A DNA stretch of 64,000 nucleotides, taken from Micromussa lordhowensis. Lineage: Eukaryota; Cnidaria; Anthozoa; Scleractinia; Lobophylliidae. The notes beneath the pieces were generated by a model. That model did not search any database. It had not been told where the DNA came from and saw nothing but the letters and a program-made list of their open reading frames with translations. Numbering within the stretch: position 1 is the stretch's first letter; every line of letters begins with the position of its first letter. Made by a program: the position numbers and the translations under genes. The stretch covers positions 3,378,423 to 3,442,422 of the forward strand of contig OZ026606.1 in NCBI GenBank assembly GCA_964020085.1, given 5' to 3'. Positions 54,010-64,000 of this stretch are shown here, one piece after another.

Positions 54010-54891
54010 CTTTGTAAAGAGGTTCTAAATTCAGGTCGAAAACTAAAGAAAATAGGAAACTGGTGTTAGTGCCAGAGACCAGTTACACTCAGTATTTCTA
54101 CAAGGGAGTGATCTTAACTACATGAATCAAAGGCTCTCTGAGCAGCTCATGGATGAATAGCCCAATGCCAAGTTTACTTTTGCCACTGTGGCAAAACGAG
54201 TCTTTGAGCGAAACTATTGGTATGAAAATATATGTCACCTGTACGGTCATTCGCATGAAAATCAAGTGATTTTCATGGGAAACGTTTGGCACAAGCACTC
54301 GTTCTGCAAATAGAAACTCAGACGGTGGAAGTCAAAGTCTACATTTGTGCCAAGCGGCCCATCAGGCCAGCACTGATAAAAAATAATCTAACAAAAAAAC
54401 AATTTACCATCTTCTCGTGGCTGTTTACTTACACTGTCTGCGAAACGTGACTCTCTTGCCCTTCAGCAAATATACAAAAAGAGTATCTGATTACATTCTT
54501 TGCATAGCGTGAGTTTAGCGTGACTTGTAATCGGAGAATTTTGTTTACGTCTAATGAAAAAACACCTTGACCTTTCAATATAAATTTACACATGGTTTTT
54601 GACGAGCGCTATGCTTCTTGTCTTTCCATGTCCATTTGTTACAGCTACTGCTGCTTAGCTTGACAAATTTCAATTTTACAACTCCACGAGTTGAGCCAAA
54701 AACCATCTTCGTGCCGCGTTAGCTGCCATATGTACGAACTCCATGTTGTCGGACAAAAAATTCGTCTTTCTAGTACCCCGCTAAAACCTGCTGAAGCTAC
54801 ACCACGAGTGCCTAGGAAAAGAACCATACTAAGCAGGGGAGGGTTGGGAGAAACGATTTAATCCGGTTTAATGAATAAATTAATCAGAATC

Positions 54892-54928
54892 GAGTGAGTG
54901 AGTGAGTGAGTGAGTGAGTGAGTGAGTG
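54892..54928. repeat. (GAGT)n microsatellite
   Basis: About nine GAGT units, private to the right arm. Confidence 0.9.
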
Positions 54929-55266
54929 ATCGAGTGCCATCCGACTGCCTCCTAAGCTCATGGATGTTACGTAACATCCATGAGCAAAAATGTTTGCTCC
55001 GTTGTGAGGAAAAAAGATTAATTACTAGCAGATGATCATATGCAAAAGGTTGAGTTGCCCGTCGATTCTTTGACATAGAAGTGATATTTTCAAAGCTTTT
55101 CAAGTACATTTAATGTCGTTAACGGCATAGCAAATAACTACAGTTATCCATGGCTAAATGGCAGGTGCCAATTAACTCTTAAACGCATTATTTTAACTAC
55201 AAATACCAAGTTATGGAATGCTGAAAAACGCAAAAAATCTAAGAATAATTAATCTGAGGGTTCTAT

Positions 55267-55685
55267 TTAAGGCGGGGGTACACGTGAGAGCTGTTTTGAG
55301 GTAGCTTAACACGGCCTTTCTGCCATTATCTCGGTCACGTTTCAAGCGACACTAAATCTCTCTGCTTATCTCATTAACCACTGTTTGGCGGTTTTGTGTA
55401 AATTTTTGGGTGATTTTTGGGCATTTTGGGAAACAGATATCTTTTTCTCAAAGGATAGGTTAAATTGAGGAAAATATGAAATGTTGAAGATTTGATGGAT
55501 TTGAAAAATTGAAATTTGAAGTGAAGAATTAGTAGACGGATACCAAACAGTACCCTAGCAACCTGGGGCTCTCTTTTGCGGGGGTCAGCTGTCTGGTAGT
55601 GTTTCCAACCCATCTTAATCCTAACAATTTCCTTTTTTTATATCACTTCAAATTTCACGCCTATTCATGTTTACCCCCGCCTTAA
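55267..55685. mobile_element. TTAA-flanked MITE, 419 bp, in the right arm
   Basis: TTAAGGCGGGGGTACACGTG ... CATGTTTACCCCCGCCTTAA. Well kept sister of 10,208-10,614 in reverse orientation. The matching place in the left arm (near 17,480) lacks it. TTAA at both ends suggests piggyBac-type mobilisation. Confidence 0.75.
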
Positions 55686-57120
55686 TACTCGGAAACAGTG
55701 TCCTGGTTAAAACCCTTGTATGATCGTCCACTTTCTGTAAAAATCGCGGTTCGTGGCTTCAAAACTCTTACAGTTTTAAAAAAAAACATAACGAAAATAG
55801 TCACCAACCCAGTCACTATATATATACAAAACGTATGTGACCATATTGGGCAATTTTACCGCAGGCGAGGTCCATACTGATGACACCAATATCTCCCATT
55901 TCAACTTCTGACCCTGCAAGCTAGATCAATCGAGTATTGACTTGAATGGCTGTTTTGAAACTCTACTGGTAAACTAATGAATCCCCGTGGTCCATTCTCG
56001 GTAAATGAAACTAATTTATGTGCACTCCATCTTGGGTTCCCCATAACAAAATTCGAACTCTTCGGGGAACCACCTTTTCATCTTGGACCAGTTGGATGGA
56101 CCATACTAAAAAAATTCGATGTTGTGCCTGTTTTAAAAGAACTGAGTATCTGACTCTAGGTATATGCCGCTAATATAAATAAACCAAGAAAGGTGCATTG
56201 CTCATATTGTTTTTTCATCTAAACGTTTTCTTGTTGATAGTCTGGTTAAGCTAGTGTGGTGTTTGTCTTTTACACGGAAATTAAACCAGACCTTCACCTG
56301 TTAACCTATAAGATTTGTAACGTCCACGTGTTACGAACCTGGCTAGATTTTCTCAACCAAACCATTACTTTAGCCAGCTAGCTGTTCAGTTCCTCGCAGT
56401 GTCTGCCAGTTCGCGAAACATAACTGGGTTAGCCCGTGCCCAAACTTATTATACGACAATAGCGTGATTTCTGAGTATTTAACTTCCTCAGAACTAAAGT
56501 TGATATTGCTCTCTTTTGACTAAAACGTTAAGTGAGGGGGATAGGCTTTCGATATTATAATATTATACTTATCCCGTTTACAAATTGAGCCCGCACCACA
56601 ATGCCGACTTAAATAAAACAGTAAAAAGTTGATCTATTACTGATTTCAGCAAACGTATTTAGACACTGACGTGCCCGACTCAAATTGCCCGCATTCTTTG
56701 TAACGGAGTTTACATTAGCATTATCATTAGCATTTTACTGGGGGGTTTTTATGTTTGTATTGTGAAATGAAATTCCTTTGTGTCTTAACCCAAATTATTC
56801 ATGGATCATGATTAATTAGGGTTGGAAGAGAAAAAAAATTGAGAATCAAACTAGGTTAAAATCATTTTAACATGAATTTCATTTTGACCTACAACATATT
56901 TGACCTAAAACATATTTATATATGTAACGTCTACACACGAAACTATTATTCCGACAGAGCCAAGCTTGAATGAAAAATATCAGTTGCTTTACTTCGAGTT
57001 TTCGTTTGAACCGTTTCATGTCAAAGCAGATTTTCGCAAATTGCACAGTTTCGCTTCACCATAATATCTAACATTTTTGATGCCATGTTCGAGATAAAGT
57101 TCGCTTCCCGTACGAAACGA

Positions 57121-57324
57121 GCAGATCTGCAGCAGATCTGCAACAGATCTGTTTTGACAAAAACAGATCATCTGCAGACTAATTTATCGTCTGCAGAGTC
57201 TGTTTTCAGTCTGTGCAGATGTTAAGCTTGAATACTCTTCGCAATTTTCAGACTGCAGACGAAAAACAGACTAACAACAGATCTGCTGATTATCTGCAGC
57301 GTCTGCAGATGATCTGCAACACCG
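57121..57324. repeat. Cluster of CAGATCTG and CTGCAG palindromic words
   Basis: GCAGATCTGC, CAGATCTG, GTCTGCAGAC, CTGCAG and variants recur more than a dozen times in about 200 bp, just outside the right duplication arm. Not a simple tandem repeat: spacing varies. Confidence 0.7.
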
Positions 57325-57701
57325 TGATCGAAGTCCAAAAACCAGATCGATGGACCATTCATTGTACTAAGTATCGTGACTTCGGTATAAACCTTAGTTG
57401 GATCAGTCTTGAGATTAAAAAAGTAGTTCGATTCTACAGATAAAACGATAGTCGAAATTTGAAAATGTGTAAATAAGACTGGCATAAATGGTCAGCCAGT
57501 TACGTACGCTAAATTAAATTAAATGATAAACACTCTTTCGAGGGGCTTATTTTATCTTTATTTTATGGGAATTAGGCACATATAACTGAGAGATTCTTTC
57601 AATAAAATTTAAGAGCAGTGTTGGGTACATTGGTGTTAAATTCTCAGTTCCAAACGCTCAGGGAAAAATATTTATTGATCGACATATCACTTGTCAGTGT
57701 T

Positions 57702-57882
57702 TGTAAAACTTTAATCCGGAACTCTTTACAGCCTAAGGGTTACACGCGAAAACGACGTACAATATTCGAACACAACGACGCAAGAACTCAACGAAAATCT
57801 ACAGCTAGTCGCCATAAACACGCTTCTCTCTCTCTCCCGGGGGGTCTCGCACCCCCAAGGACACATGGGAAAATCTCTGACA
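57702..57882 (-). repeat. BEL/Pao 3' LTR, 181 bp
   Basis: On the minus strand it starts TGTCAGAG and ends GTTTTACA, the TG...CA form. Bounded inward by the polypurine tract. Identical to the visible 142 bp of the other LTR. Confidence 0.88.
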
Positions 57883-57895
57883 CTCCCCCCGTTGA
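57883..57895 (-). other. Polypurine tract
   Basis: Minus strand reads TCAACGGGGGGAG directly before the 3' LTR; it primes plus-strand DNA synthesis in LTR elements. Confidence 0.7.
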
Positions 57896-58031
57896 CCAGC
57901 TACACAAATGGTCAACCAAACTTTAAGTCTAAGTGGCAACGATCATCTAATGCAAACACTCCGAACTTAGAGCAAATGTCCACTGTTCACAAGGTTCACT
58001 GTTCTTAGAACTTAGGAATCAACGTTCTTAA

Positions 58032-61000
58032 TTAAAGCAACTTATTTTCCGTCAATGTTCTCCTTTCTCTGTCTGCCCGGCGTGCTGCTTCCCGTCTGGG
58101 CCGCGCCTCCACATTCTTGGTTCCAGCAGGCAAATCTGAGACGTCTGCTCTACATGGCACTTCCTGTCTGCAGCTGGGCCGCACCTCTGCATTCTCGGTT
58201 TCAGTAGGCAAATCTGAGACAACTACTGTCATATCGTCTTGCGAACAAGTCTCAAGTTCTAATGGGTACAGCTTTTGTAGTGGACGTCTCAACAATGTAG
58301 GTCTCCTCTTCTTAGGTGTGGTTGTTTTGACCACTGCTCCACGGGCAAGTCCATCCTTGCCTTTGATAAGGCTTTCGACTCGGCCAAGCCTCCAAAGACC
58401 CCGATGCAGACCATCTTCGTGAACAATAACAGTGTCCCCAACAGCAACTGTTCGACCTTCTGACTCTTTCATTTTAATGCGATGGGAATTTCTTAGTTCA
58501 AGAAGATATTCGTTCTTCCACCGAGTCCAGAAGTGATCCTTGAGTCTCTCGAGTAAGGCTACTCTTCCTCTAGCTTCTACACCGTTCAACTGAGTGATTT
58601 CAATTTCTTCTTGGTCTGGCACAGCCAATAAACGTCTCCCACACAATAAATGGTACGGGGTCAGGGGTTCTTCAATTTCACCACTGGATATGAACGTGAG
58701 GGGCCTGGAATTAAGTGTCGCCTCTATTTCAACCAGTACTGTTTGCAGTTCCTCACTGGTGATCTTTGCATTCTTTAGAATCTTCTTCAGGCACCTCTTC
58801 ACACTCTGCACTAATCGCTCAAAGTAACCACCCCACCATGGGGCCCTTTCAAGATTGAATGTCCACTTAACTCCTTTATTGGCGAGATGTCTTCTTACTA
58901 CTGCTGAATTGAACAGGGCTTTCAGCGTCTTGGAGGCAGACTTGAAGGTCTTCCCGTTGTCTGAATTCAATTCCCGAGGCAGTCCACGACGAGCAGCGAA
59001 TCGACGAAAATTGCGGATAAAAGCCTCTGCTGTCAAATCGGGAACAGTGTCAAGGTGTACGGCTCTAGACACTGCACAAGTATACACTGAGACATACGTC
59101 TTGCGCATTTCACCGTTCTCCTTTACATAGAGGGGACCTGCGAAATCCACACCAGTGAAGGTAAATGGTTGCTCTTTTGTGATCCTGAATGGGGGCAACG
59201 CAGGCGCTGTGGGTGAACTGTAGGGCTTTCCTTGTAGACGACGACAAATTGTGCATCCATGCAAAATCTTCTTTACGACTTGCCTCCCCCTAACAATCCA
59301 GAATCTTGAACGCAGTTCAGTCAGTGTCTCTTTAACTCCATTATGATGGACTCTTTCATGGCAGGCTCTGATGACGAGAGAAGTGACATGATGGCTTGCG
59401 TCCAACAAGACAGGGTGTTTTTGTGACTCTGATAATTCTGCATTTCCAAGCCTTCCACCACATCTCAGGATTCCGCTTGGGTCTGAGAACACTCCAAATT
59501 CTCCTTTCCAGTCCTTGAACTTGGCATTGGCCGTTACCTTCATTTGAATATCTCTAATCCAAAGTTCTTCTGCCTTGAAGATATCATTTGCTGAAATGTC
59601 TGTTGGGACAAGTCCGGGCTCACGTTCCTTGGACTTCAGTTTTCGTATAAATCTCAGAACAAGAGCTGTGATTGATAGCAATCTTTCTAGGCGACTGAAT
59701 CTCTTGCACTCAATAATGGCACTCACTGTTGGACTAGAAGATCCTGTAAGAAGTGACGAGCAGGGTAGCTTTGACCCAAGCTCACAATGTTCCTTCTTTG
59801 CTTCCTGCAGAGATTGAACAAGGGCTTGTTCAGCATTGATGGCTTCTTCACTGGTCTGCTCTGCCTCTTTGTAGGACTCCAACCAGTCTGGCCCAGAAAT
59901 CCATGTGCTCTTCGCCAATACTGCTGGTGATGCTCCACGAGATGCTATATCAGCTGGGTTGTCTTTACTTGAGCAATGACTCCACGCAGTTGGTGGGACA
60001 AGACGTCTGATCTCACATACCCTGTTCTGAACAAACTGTTTCCACTCACGGTCTTCTCCACGAATCCAACACAGGGCTACTTCTGAATCAGACCAGCATT
60101 TTACATGGGAAATTGGAATAAGCTCTTCCAAGACAGTTCGAACATGAGAAATCAGTCGGGCCAAAATCAGTGCTGAGAGCAGTTCGAGGCGTGGAATTGT
60201 TTGCTCAACGAGGGGGGCAACTCTTGTTTTCGATGTCACAAACTTGAGGTATGTTTTATCAGCTGTTTCTATCTTTAAGTACACTACAGCTGCATACGCA
60301 TTGACTGATGCATCACAGAAACCCTGTAGGCTTGTTGACTGCACCTTCCCTGCAACACCGAAGAAGTAGCAACGTGGCACCCTTAGTGGCTCCGCCTCCT
60401 TCAGGCTCTTCAGTAGATGCCTCCAAGTCTCTCTTGATTTTTCATCCAATACTTCATCCCAGCCCATCTTCTTCTTACATAGACTTTGACAAAATAGTTT
60501 CATTTTGACAGTCACCGGGGTAATGAAACCCATGGGGTCATAAATCTTGGACGTAACCCGTGCTACATCACGCTTTGTCAGGTTCAAATCGTCCAACGAT
60601 GAATCTTCTAAAACTTCTTTTAGATCCAGGACCATTTGATCTTCCTCTTTGTTCCAATGTACACCCAAGACCTTCTCAGTTGTAGGTAGGGCACTTCCAC
60701 TGTGTGTTGCACTCTTTGCATATGATTCATCTTCTTCCATCACAGTCTCAGAATTCTTCTTTGGTGCAAGAGACTGGTCACCATGGTCATTGTTTTCTAA
60801 CGATCTCTCATTCTCTTCTATCTGGCTCATTAATTTCTTGGAGTTGGAAACAAACTTTCTTGCATTGAATCCACCTTCAGCTAGTCGTGATTTGGCTTTA
60901 ATGTACAACTCATAAGCTCCAATGTCATCACTGTCTCCGGAAATAATGTCATCTACATAGAGAGATTGTAGAAGTTTCTGCACAAATTCTGGATCTTCAC

Positions 61001-63677
61001 TTCCATACTTCATGATATGATGTTTGAGTGTAGCATTCAAAAGGAACGGGCTGGATGAGAGGCCAAATGCTACACGAGCAAATCTCAGCACGATTATCTT
61101 AGGCTTTTCACTAAATGGGTCATCAAACCACAGGAATCTGAGGGCGTCACGATCATCTTCAGCTACGGAAATCATTAGAAAGGCCTTCTCTAAGTCCCCT
61201 ACGAGCGCAGTCTTGTGGCACCTGAATCTGGCAAGAACATCTGCAATGGTCTCTGACAGTGGTGGACCAGAATATAAACAATCATTTAATGATGGACCTC
61301 CATTCCTTTTTGCTGAAGCATCATAAACAACTCTTACTTTGGTTGTTTGTTTATCTTGACGAACTACTGGATGATGGGCAAGATAATGCACTTCTCCTAC
61401 ATCCCCAGCACCACCTTCTTCAACTCTTTCAACTATACCAGCATCCAATTGTTCCTGAATGACTGCATGATACTCTTTGAGTACATCAGGGTCACTCTTA
61501 AGTCTGGAAAGGAGGGACACCAGTCGACTCTTGCTGAGGCTGTAGTTATCGGGTAACATGGGGTGTGGCTCCTTCCAGGGAAGATTGACCTCATACCTCT
61601 TGCCATCGTAACGTATCCGTTGCTGGAAGTGATCGTAAACACTGCTCTCATTTGGGACTATTCCGAGACTTTCAAGCCTCCAGAACCTTTCGAGCTTGCT
61701 CTCCAACAGGTCTGGATCAGGGTGGTTTGACACTTGGCATTTCAACACGTGTGTACTTGTCAGATTAACGGTGGCGCTTGATGAGGGCACTTGATAATTC
61801 ACTGGGCCCGATAAGACCCAACCTAGCTTGGTGTGCATGGCAGTTGGGCCTGAATCCCCTCGGATGAGTCCGCCTGTGACAAGGTTCCAATATTGATCTG
61901 CACCAACCAGTATGTCAATGTCTGCTTCTCCTTCACAATCATCAGCTAAAGTCAAGCCAGTAAGATGGGGGTAATTTCGCACTGCCTGTCTGGGACACTG
62001 TCCTTGAACCGGGGAACTGATGACAGGGACACAGATAGCAGAAAGTGTTACATCATTATCACCCAGTGTTTCCATACATAGGTTAACTACTTTGCACTGT
62101 TGGTGATTTCCAGTATTAGAACCAAAGGGCTTGATTGTTAATGATTCTGAGTGTGAAACAGGTAAATGTAAGGCATCTCGGACTCGTTCTGTAACATACG
62201 ATCTCTGGCTTCCTCCATCTAGTATGACTCCAATGGTCATTTTCTGGTGGCTGCTTCCTGGATTGTAGATAACTGCCTTTGCTGTCTGTAGAAGTACAGT
62301 GTTCCTTGTACCCACACACATATTCACAGATGATGTCACCCCTTTCTCATCGACTGCATTTTCACGCTTTTGGTTTTCCGTGCTGGCTGGGCCTCTAGTT
62401 GTCTCGGTAGGATCACAGATGCTAGAATGATGTCGTCCATGGCATTTGCTGCAACGTGATCTTGAGCGGCAATTTCTACTGAGGTGATTCTTTCTGATGC
62501 AAATGAAGCAACGACCACTGTTCTTTAGAATTTCTTTGCGCTTTTGGGCATTGGTGACAATATTACACTGAACAGAAGAGTGATGCTGACCGCAGTAAAC
62601 ACATGCAGGTTTCTGATTTCCATCTGATCCAGCCATGAGTGCAAAGGTAGAGGGGGGTCCCTTGCCCCCTGATTTCTTGACAAGTGGCAGTTTTTGGTCT
62701 TCTTTTGTGGACGTATCTCCAGACTGTGTGACTGTTGAATAATCACAACGTTCCCTGTTTGCTAGTTCTTCCTTAAGCTCCTTCAACACTGCCTCAAGGT
62801 TCCAATTTTCCTTCGAGACTTTATTACAGATGCTCAATCTTATTTCTTCTGGTATTTTGTGAAACATTAAGGGAAGCAAGAGACCTCCATATTCTTCTGC
62901 TTTGCGACCTAACGCACCCAATGCTCGTACATTTGCCTCCACTTCGTCATAAAGATGCCTCACGGCCTTCAAATCACGTGAATTTTCAACAATAGGGAGA
63001 TTAACAAGTGCATCCATGTGAGCATTAATAATTTTCTGAGGATCTCCATACCTTTCCTTTAACAGTGTCACAGCTGCATCATAATTCGCGCTTGACAAAC
63101 TCAAGCCATGGATGGTGGCCGCCGCGGATCCTCGAAGTGACGCTCGAAGATAGGAAAACTTTTCAACCGGAGTGAGCGACTGATTTGAATTAATTGCTGA
63201 ATCAAAGCTGTCCCAAAACGCTGACCAATCCTTGAAATTGCCATCGAATGACGGTAGTTGTAATTTCGGTAGTCTCACCTTCGAACCGCCGCTTCCGTGT
63301 GCCGGCTCATCGATTGACTGAGAAGAATTCCCTTGCGTGGGTGGCGCGACAACATTGCTTACTAAATCGGTTTCCTCGCGCGATACATCCTCGAGTGTGG
63401 TCAAACAAATATCAATTTCATCCATAAATTCAGAAGACTCTGCTATTTCTGCTTCAATGTTCTCCTCCTCGACTTGGGTCAAAATTTGCTCATTGAAACC
63501 GGCGATTACTTCCATCTTCTTTGCAAGAGTAGACTTGTAATGTTTGATTCGACTTCTGTGTTCGGGGTTTTCGCGGTCGTAGTTTCCCGCCAATTCGTTT
63601 GCTTCATTTATTACTCGTCGTACATGTGCCTTGTGTCCACTACGAATTCTCTTTGACTTCACAAGGCTCAGCGACAT
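58032..63677 (-). CDS. BEL/Pao gag-pol polyprotein
   Basis: 1,881 aa in one open frame. In order: N-terminal gag part with a DUF1759-like capsid segment (about 138-280, LPSFDGNFKDWSAFWDSF); three cysteine motifs (CVYCGQHH near 357, CFICIRKNH near 390, CSKCHGRHH near 408); aspartic protease with DGGSQ near 485; reverse transcriptase with VVYDAS near 783 and YVDD near 906; RNase H with FCDAS near 1117 and SDSEVALCW near 1195; integrase with an H-H-C-C zinc module (HHVTSLVIRACHERVHHNG near 1427, CTICRR near 1474) and catalytic D, D, E at VDFAGP, SDNGK and GGYFERL (about 1510, 1570, 1617); and a C-terminal DUF5641-like region about 1690-1780. All key residues are present, so the protein could be active. 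Copies its RNA into DNA in cytosolic particles and integrates it. Confidence 0.95.
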   Translation of the reverse strand: MSLSLVKSKRIRSGHKAHVRRVINEANELAGNYDRENPEHRSRIKHYKSTLAKKMEVIAGFNEQILTQVEEENIEAEIAESSEFMDEIDICLTTLEDVSREETDLVSNVVAPPTQGNSSQSIDEPAHGSGGSKVRLPKLQLPSFDGNFKDWSAFWDSFDSAINSNQSLTPVEKFSYLRASLRGSAAATIHGLSLSSANYDAAVTLLKERYGDPQKIINAHMDALVNLPIVENSRDLKAVRHLYDEVEANVRALGALGRKAEEYGGLLLPLMFHKIPEEIRLSICNKVSKENWNLEAVLKELKEELANRERCDYSTVTQSGDTSTKEDQKLPLVKKSGGKGPPSTFALMAGSDGNQKPACVYCGQHHSSVQCNIVTNAQKRKEILKNSGRCFICIRKNHLSRNCRSRSRCSKCHGRHHSSICDPTETTRGPASTENQKRENAVDEKGVTSSVNMCVGTRNTVLLQTAKAVIYNPGSSHQKMTIGVILDGGSQRSYVTERVRDALHLPVSHSESLTIKPFGSNTGNHQQCKVVNLCMETLGDNDVTLSAICVPVISSPVQGQCPRQAVRNYPHLTGLTLADDCEGEADIDILVGADQYWNLVTGGLIRGDSGPTAMHTKLGWVLSGPVNYQVPSSSATVNLTSTHVLKCQVSNHPDPDLLESKLERFWRLESLGIVPNESSVYDHFQQRIRYDGKRYEVNLPWKEPHPMLPDNYSLSKSRLVSLLSRLKSDPDVLKEYHAVIQEQLDAGIVERVEEGGAGDVGEVHYLAHHPVVRQDKQTTKVRVVYDASAKRNGGPSLNDCLYSGPPLSETIADVLARFRCHKTALVGDLEKAFLMISVAEDDRDALRFLWFDDPFSEKPKIIVLRFARVAFGLSSSPFLLNATLKHHIMKYGSEDPEFVQKLLQSLYVDDIISGDSDDIGAYELYIKAKSRLAEGGFNARKFVSNSKKLMSQIEENERSLENNDHGDQSLAPKKNSETVMEEDESYAKSATHSGSALPTTEKVLGVHWNKEEDQMVLDLKEVLEDSSLDDLNLTKRDVARVTSKIYDPMGFITPVTVKMKLFCQSLCKKKMGWDEVLDEKSRETWRHLLKSLKEAEPLRVPRCYFFGVAGKVQSTSLQGFCDASVNAYAAVVYLKIETADKTYLKFVTSKTRVAPLVEQTIPRLELLSALILARLISHVRTVLEELIPISHVKCWSDSEVALCWIRGEDREWKQFVQNRVCEIRRLVPPTAWSHCSSKDNPADIASRGASPAVLAKSTWISGPDWLESYKEAEQTSEEAINAEQALVQSLQEAKKEHCELGSKLPCSSLLTGSSSPTVSAIIECKRFSRLERLLSITALVLRFIRKLKSKEREPGLVPTDISANDIFKAEELWIRDIQMKVTANAKFKDWKGEFGVFSDPSGILRCGGRLGNAELSESQKHPVLLDASHHVTSLVIRACHERVHHNGVKETLTELRSRFWIVRGRQVVKKILHGCTICRRLQGKPYSSPTAPALPPFRITKEQPFTFTGVDFAGPLYVKENGEMRKTYVSVYTCAVSRAVHLDTVPDLTAEAFIRNFRRFAARRGLPRELNSDNGKTFKSASKTLKALFNSAVVRRHLANKGVKWTFNLERAPWWGGYFERLVQSVKRCLKKILKNAKITSEELQTVLVEIEATLNSRPLTFISSGEIEEPLTPYHLLCGRRLLAVPDQEEIEITQLNGVEARGRVALLERLKDHFWTRWKNEYLLELRNSHRIKMKESEGRTVAVGDTVIVHEDGLHRGLWRLGRVESLIKGKDGLARGAVVKTTTPKKRRPTLLRRPLQKLYPLELETCSQDDMTVVVSDLPTETENAEVRPSCRQEVPCRADVSDLPAGTKNVEARPRREAARRADRERRTLTENKLL

Positions 63678-63840
63678 AATGACGACTCTTTTCGATGATT
63701 TTCTTCACACACAAATCCAGTATTCACGAAACAGAATGCTGTAACTCAGTAAGAATGCCAGAATGTGATGACTCACCAAAATCCTAAATGTTCTTCACTG
63801 GAAGTCTTCGATCGCTCCTCTTACGAAGTTTCGCTTGTCG

Positions 63841-63858
63841 TCCGGCTCCGAAGGACCA
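63841..63858 (-). other. Primer-binding site, tRNA-Tyr-like
   Basis: Directly after the 5' LTR the minus strand reads TGGTCCTTCGGAGCCGGA. The complement ends CGAAGGACCA, the usual 3' end of metazoan tRNA-Tyr. The longer match (TCCGGCTCGAAGGACCA) needs one extra C here. The primer assignment comes from memory of tRNA ends and should be taken as likely, not proven. Confidence 0.6.
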
Positions 63859-64000
63859 TGTAAAACTTTAATCCGGAACTCTTTACAGCCTAAGGGTTAC
63901 ACGCGAAAACGACGTACAATATTCGAACACAACGACGCAAGAACTCAACGAAAATCTACAGCTAGTCGCCATAAACACGCTTCTCTCTCTCTCCCGGGGG
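63859..64000 (-). repeat. BEL/Pao 5' LTR, partial (142 of 181 bp)
   Basis: Same as 57,702-57,843 with no difference seen. Continues past the window. Confidence 0.9.

Larger units (their letters stand above)
47915..57025 (-). repeat. Inverted segmental duplication, right arm
   Basis: Reverse-complement counterpart of 15,480-22,905. Carries gene 2', its flanks and the leader region. It is longer because it holds private insertions: a hAT-like element (49,401-50,443), two TAGGGAG MITEs, a MITE at 52,890-53,362, a foldback near 53,410 and a TTAA element (55,267-55,685). The match fades near 47,915 and 57,025. Confidence 0.85.
57702..64000 (-). mobile_element. BEL/Pao LTR retrotransposon, 5' LTR cut by the window end
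   Basis: Read on the minus strand: partial 5' LTR (63,859 to beyond 64,000), primer-binding site, a leader of about 160 bp, one gag-pol frame of 1,881 codons, a 3' spacer, polypurine tract and 3' LTR (57,702-57,882). With a full 181-bp 5' LTR the element would be about 6.3 kb. The intact frame and identical LTRs point to recent insertion. No env frame is present. Confidence 0.93.

Noticed and set aside
10278..55613. Similar 76- and 79-codon frames at 10,278-10,508 (+) and 55,374-55,613 (-)
   Set aside because: Both lie in copies of one TTAA-flanked MITE; likeness comes from the DNA repeat, and no protein family is recognised.
57618..57926. 102-codon plus-strand frame
   Set aside because: Runs through the 3' LTR of the BEL/Pao element; not a separate gene.
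58117..63656. Plus-strand frames inside the BEL/Pao region
   Set aside because: Shadows of the 1,881-codon minus-strand polyprotein.

Overview
The window reads as nuclear DNA of a cnidarian, most likely a stony coral or another anthozoan. The grounds are an intronless melatonin-receptor-like GPCR, small phase-0 GTAAGT-type introns in a cluster of four-helix MARVEL-type membrane genes, an intact BEL/Pao retrotransposon, tRNA-derived SINEs, and very many short foldback/MITE-like elements. The organism call is inference; no marker gene fixes the species.

Layout. 1-3.8 kb: one single-exon class A GPCR (1,781-2,740) with a TATA box and a TCACGTGA box upstream. 3.8-8 kb: foldback elements and two tRNA-derived SINEs. 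8-12.5 kb: MARVEL gene 1 (four coding exons, 165 aa). 15.5-22.9 kb: left arm of a large inverted duplication carrying MARVEL gene 2 (177 aa). 24-26 kb: repeats and palindromes. 26.0-37.56 kb: a head-to-tail array of five copies of a mobile element that starts TC, ends CTAG and carries the broken N-terminal part of a Mutator-like transposase. Two units hold further insertions with recognisable empty sites in sister units. 40.1-46.4 kb: MARVEL gene 3, seven coding exons and 541 aa, with two complete MARVEL units fused in frame and Pro/Gly/Gln-rich tails. 47.9-57.0 kb: right arm of the inverted duplication, carrying MARVEL gene 2' on the minus strand (183 aa). 57.7-64.0 kb: a young BEL/Pao element on the minus strand (1,881-aa polyprotein, LTRs identical where both are visible), cut by the window end.

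How it fits together. The four MARVEL genes share one plan: every intron is phase 0, the exons match the membrane helices, and in genes 1, 2, 2' and 3 a splice acceptor lies at or just before the ATG, implying an untranslated leader exon. This is a local gene family grown by duplication, by inverted duplication and, for gene 3, by fusion of two neighbours. Genes 2 and 2' are almost identical in exons 2 and 3 except in the two predicted extracellular loops, where nearly all differences sit. The duplication arms also serve as before/after records of several MITE insertions. MARVEL proteins generally act in membrane apposition and vesicle traffic; no more specific job can be read from this sequence.
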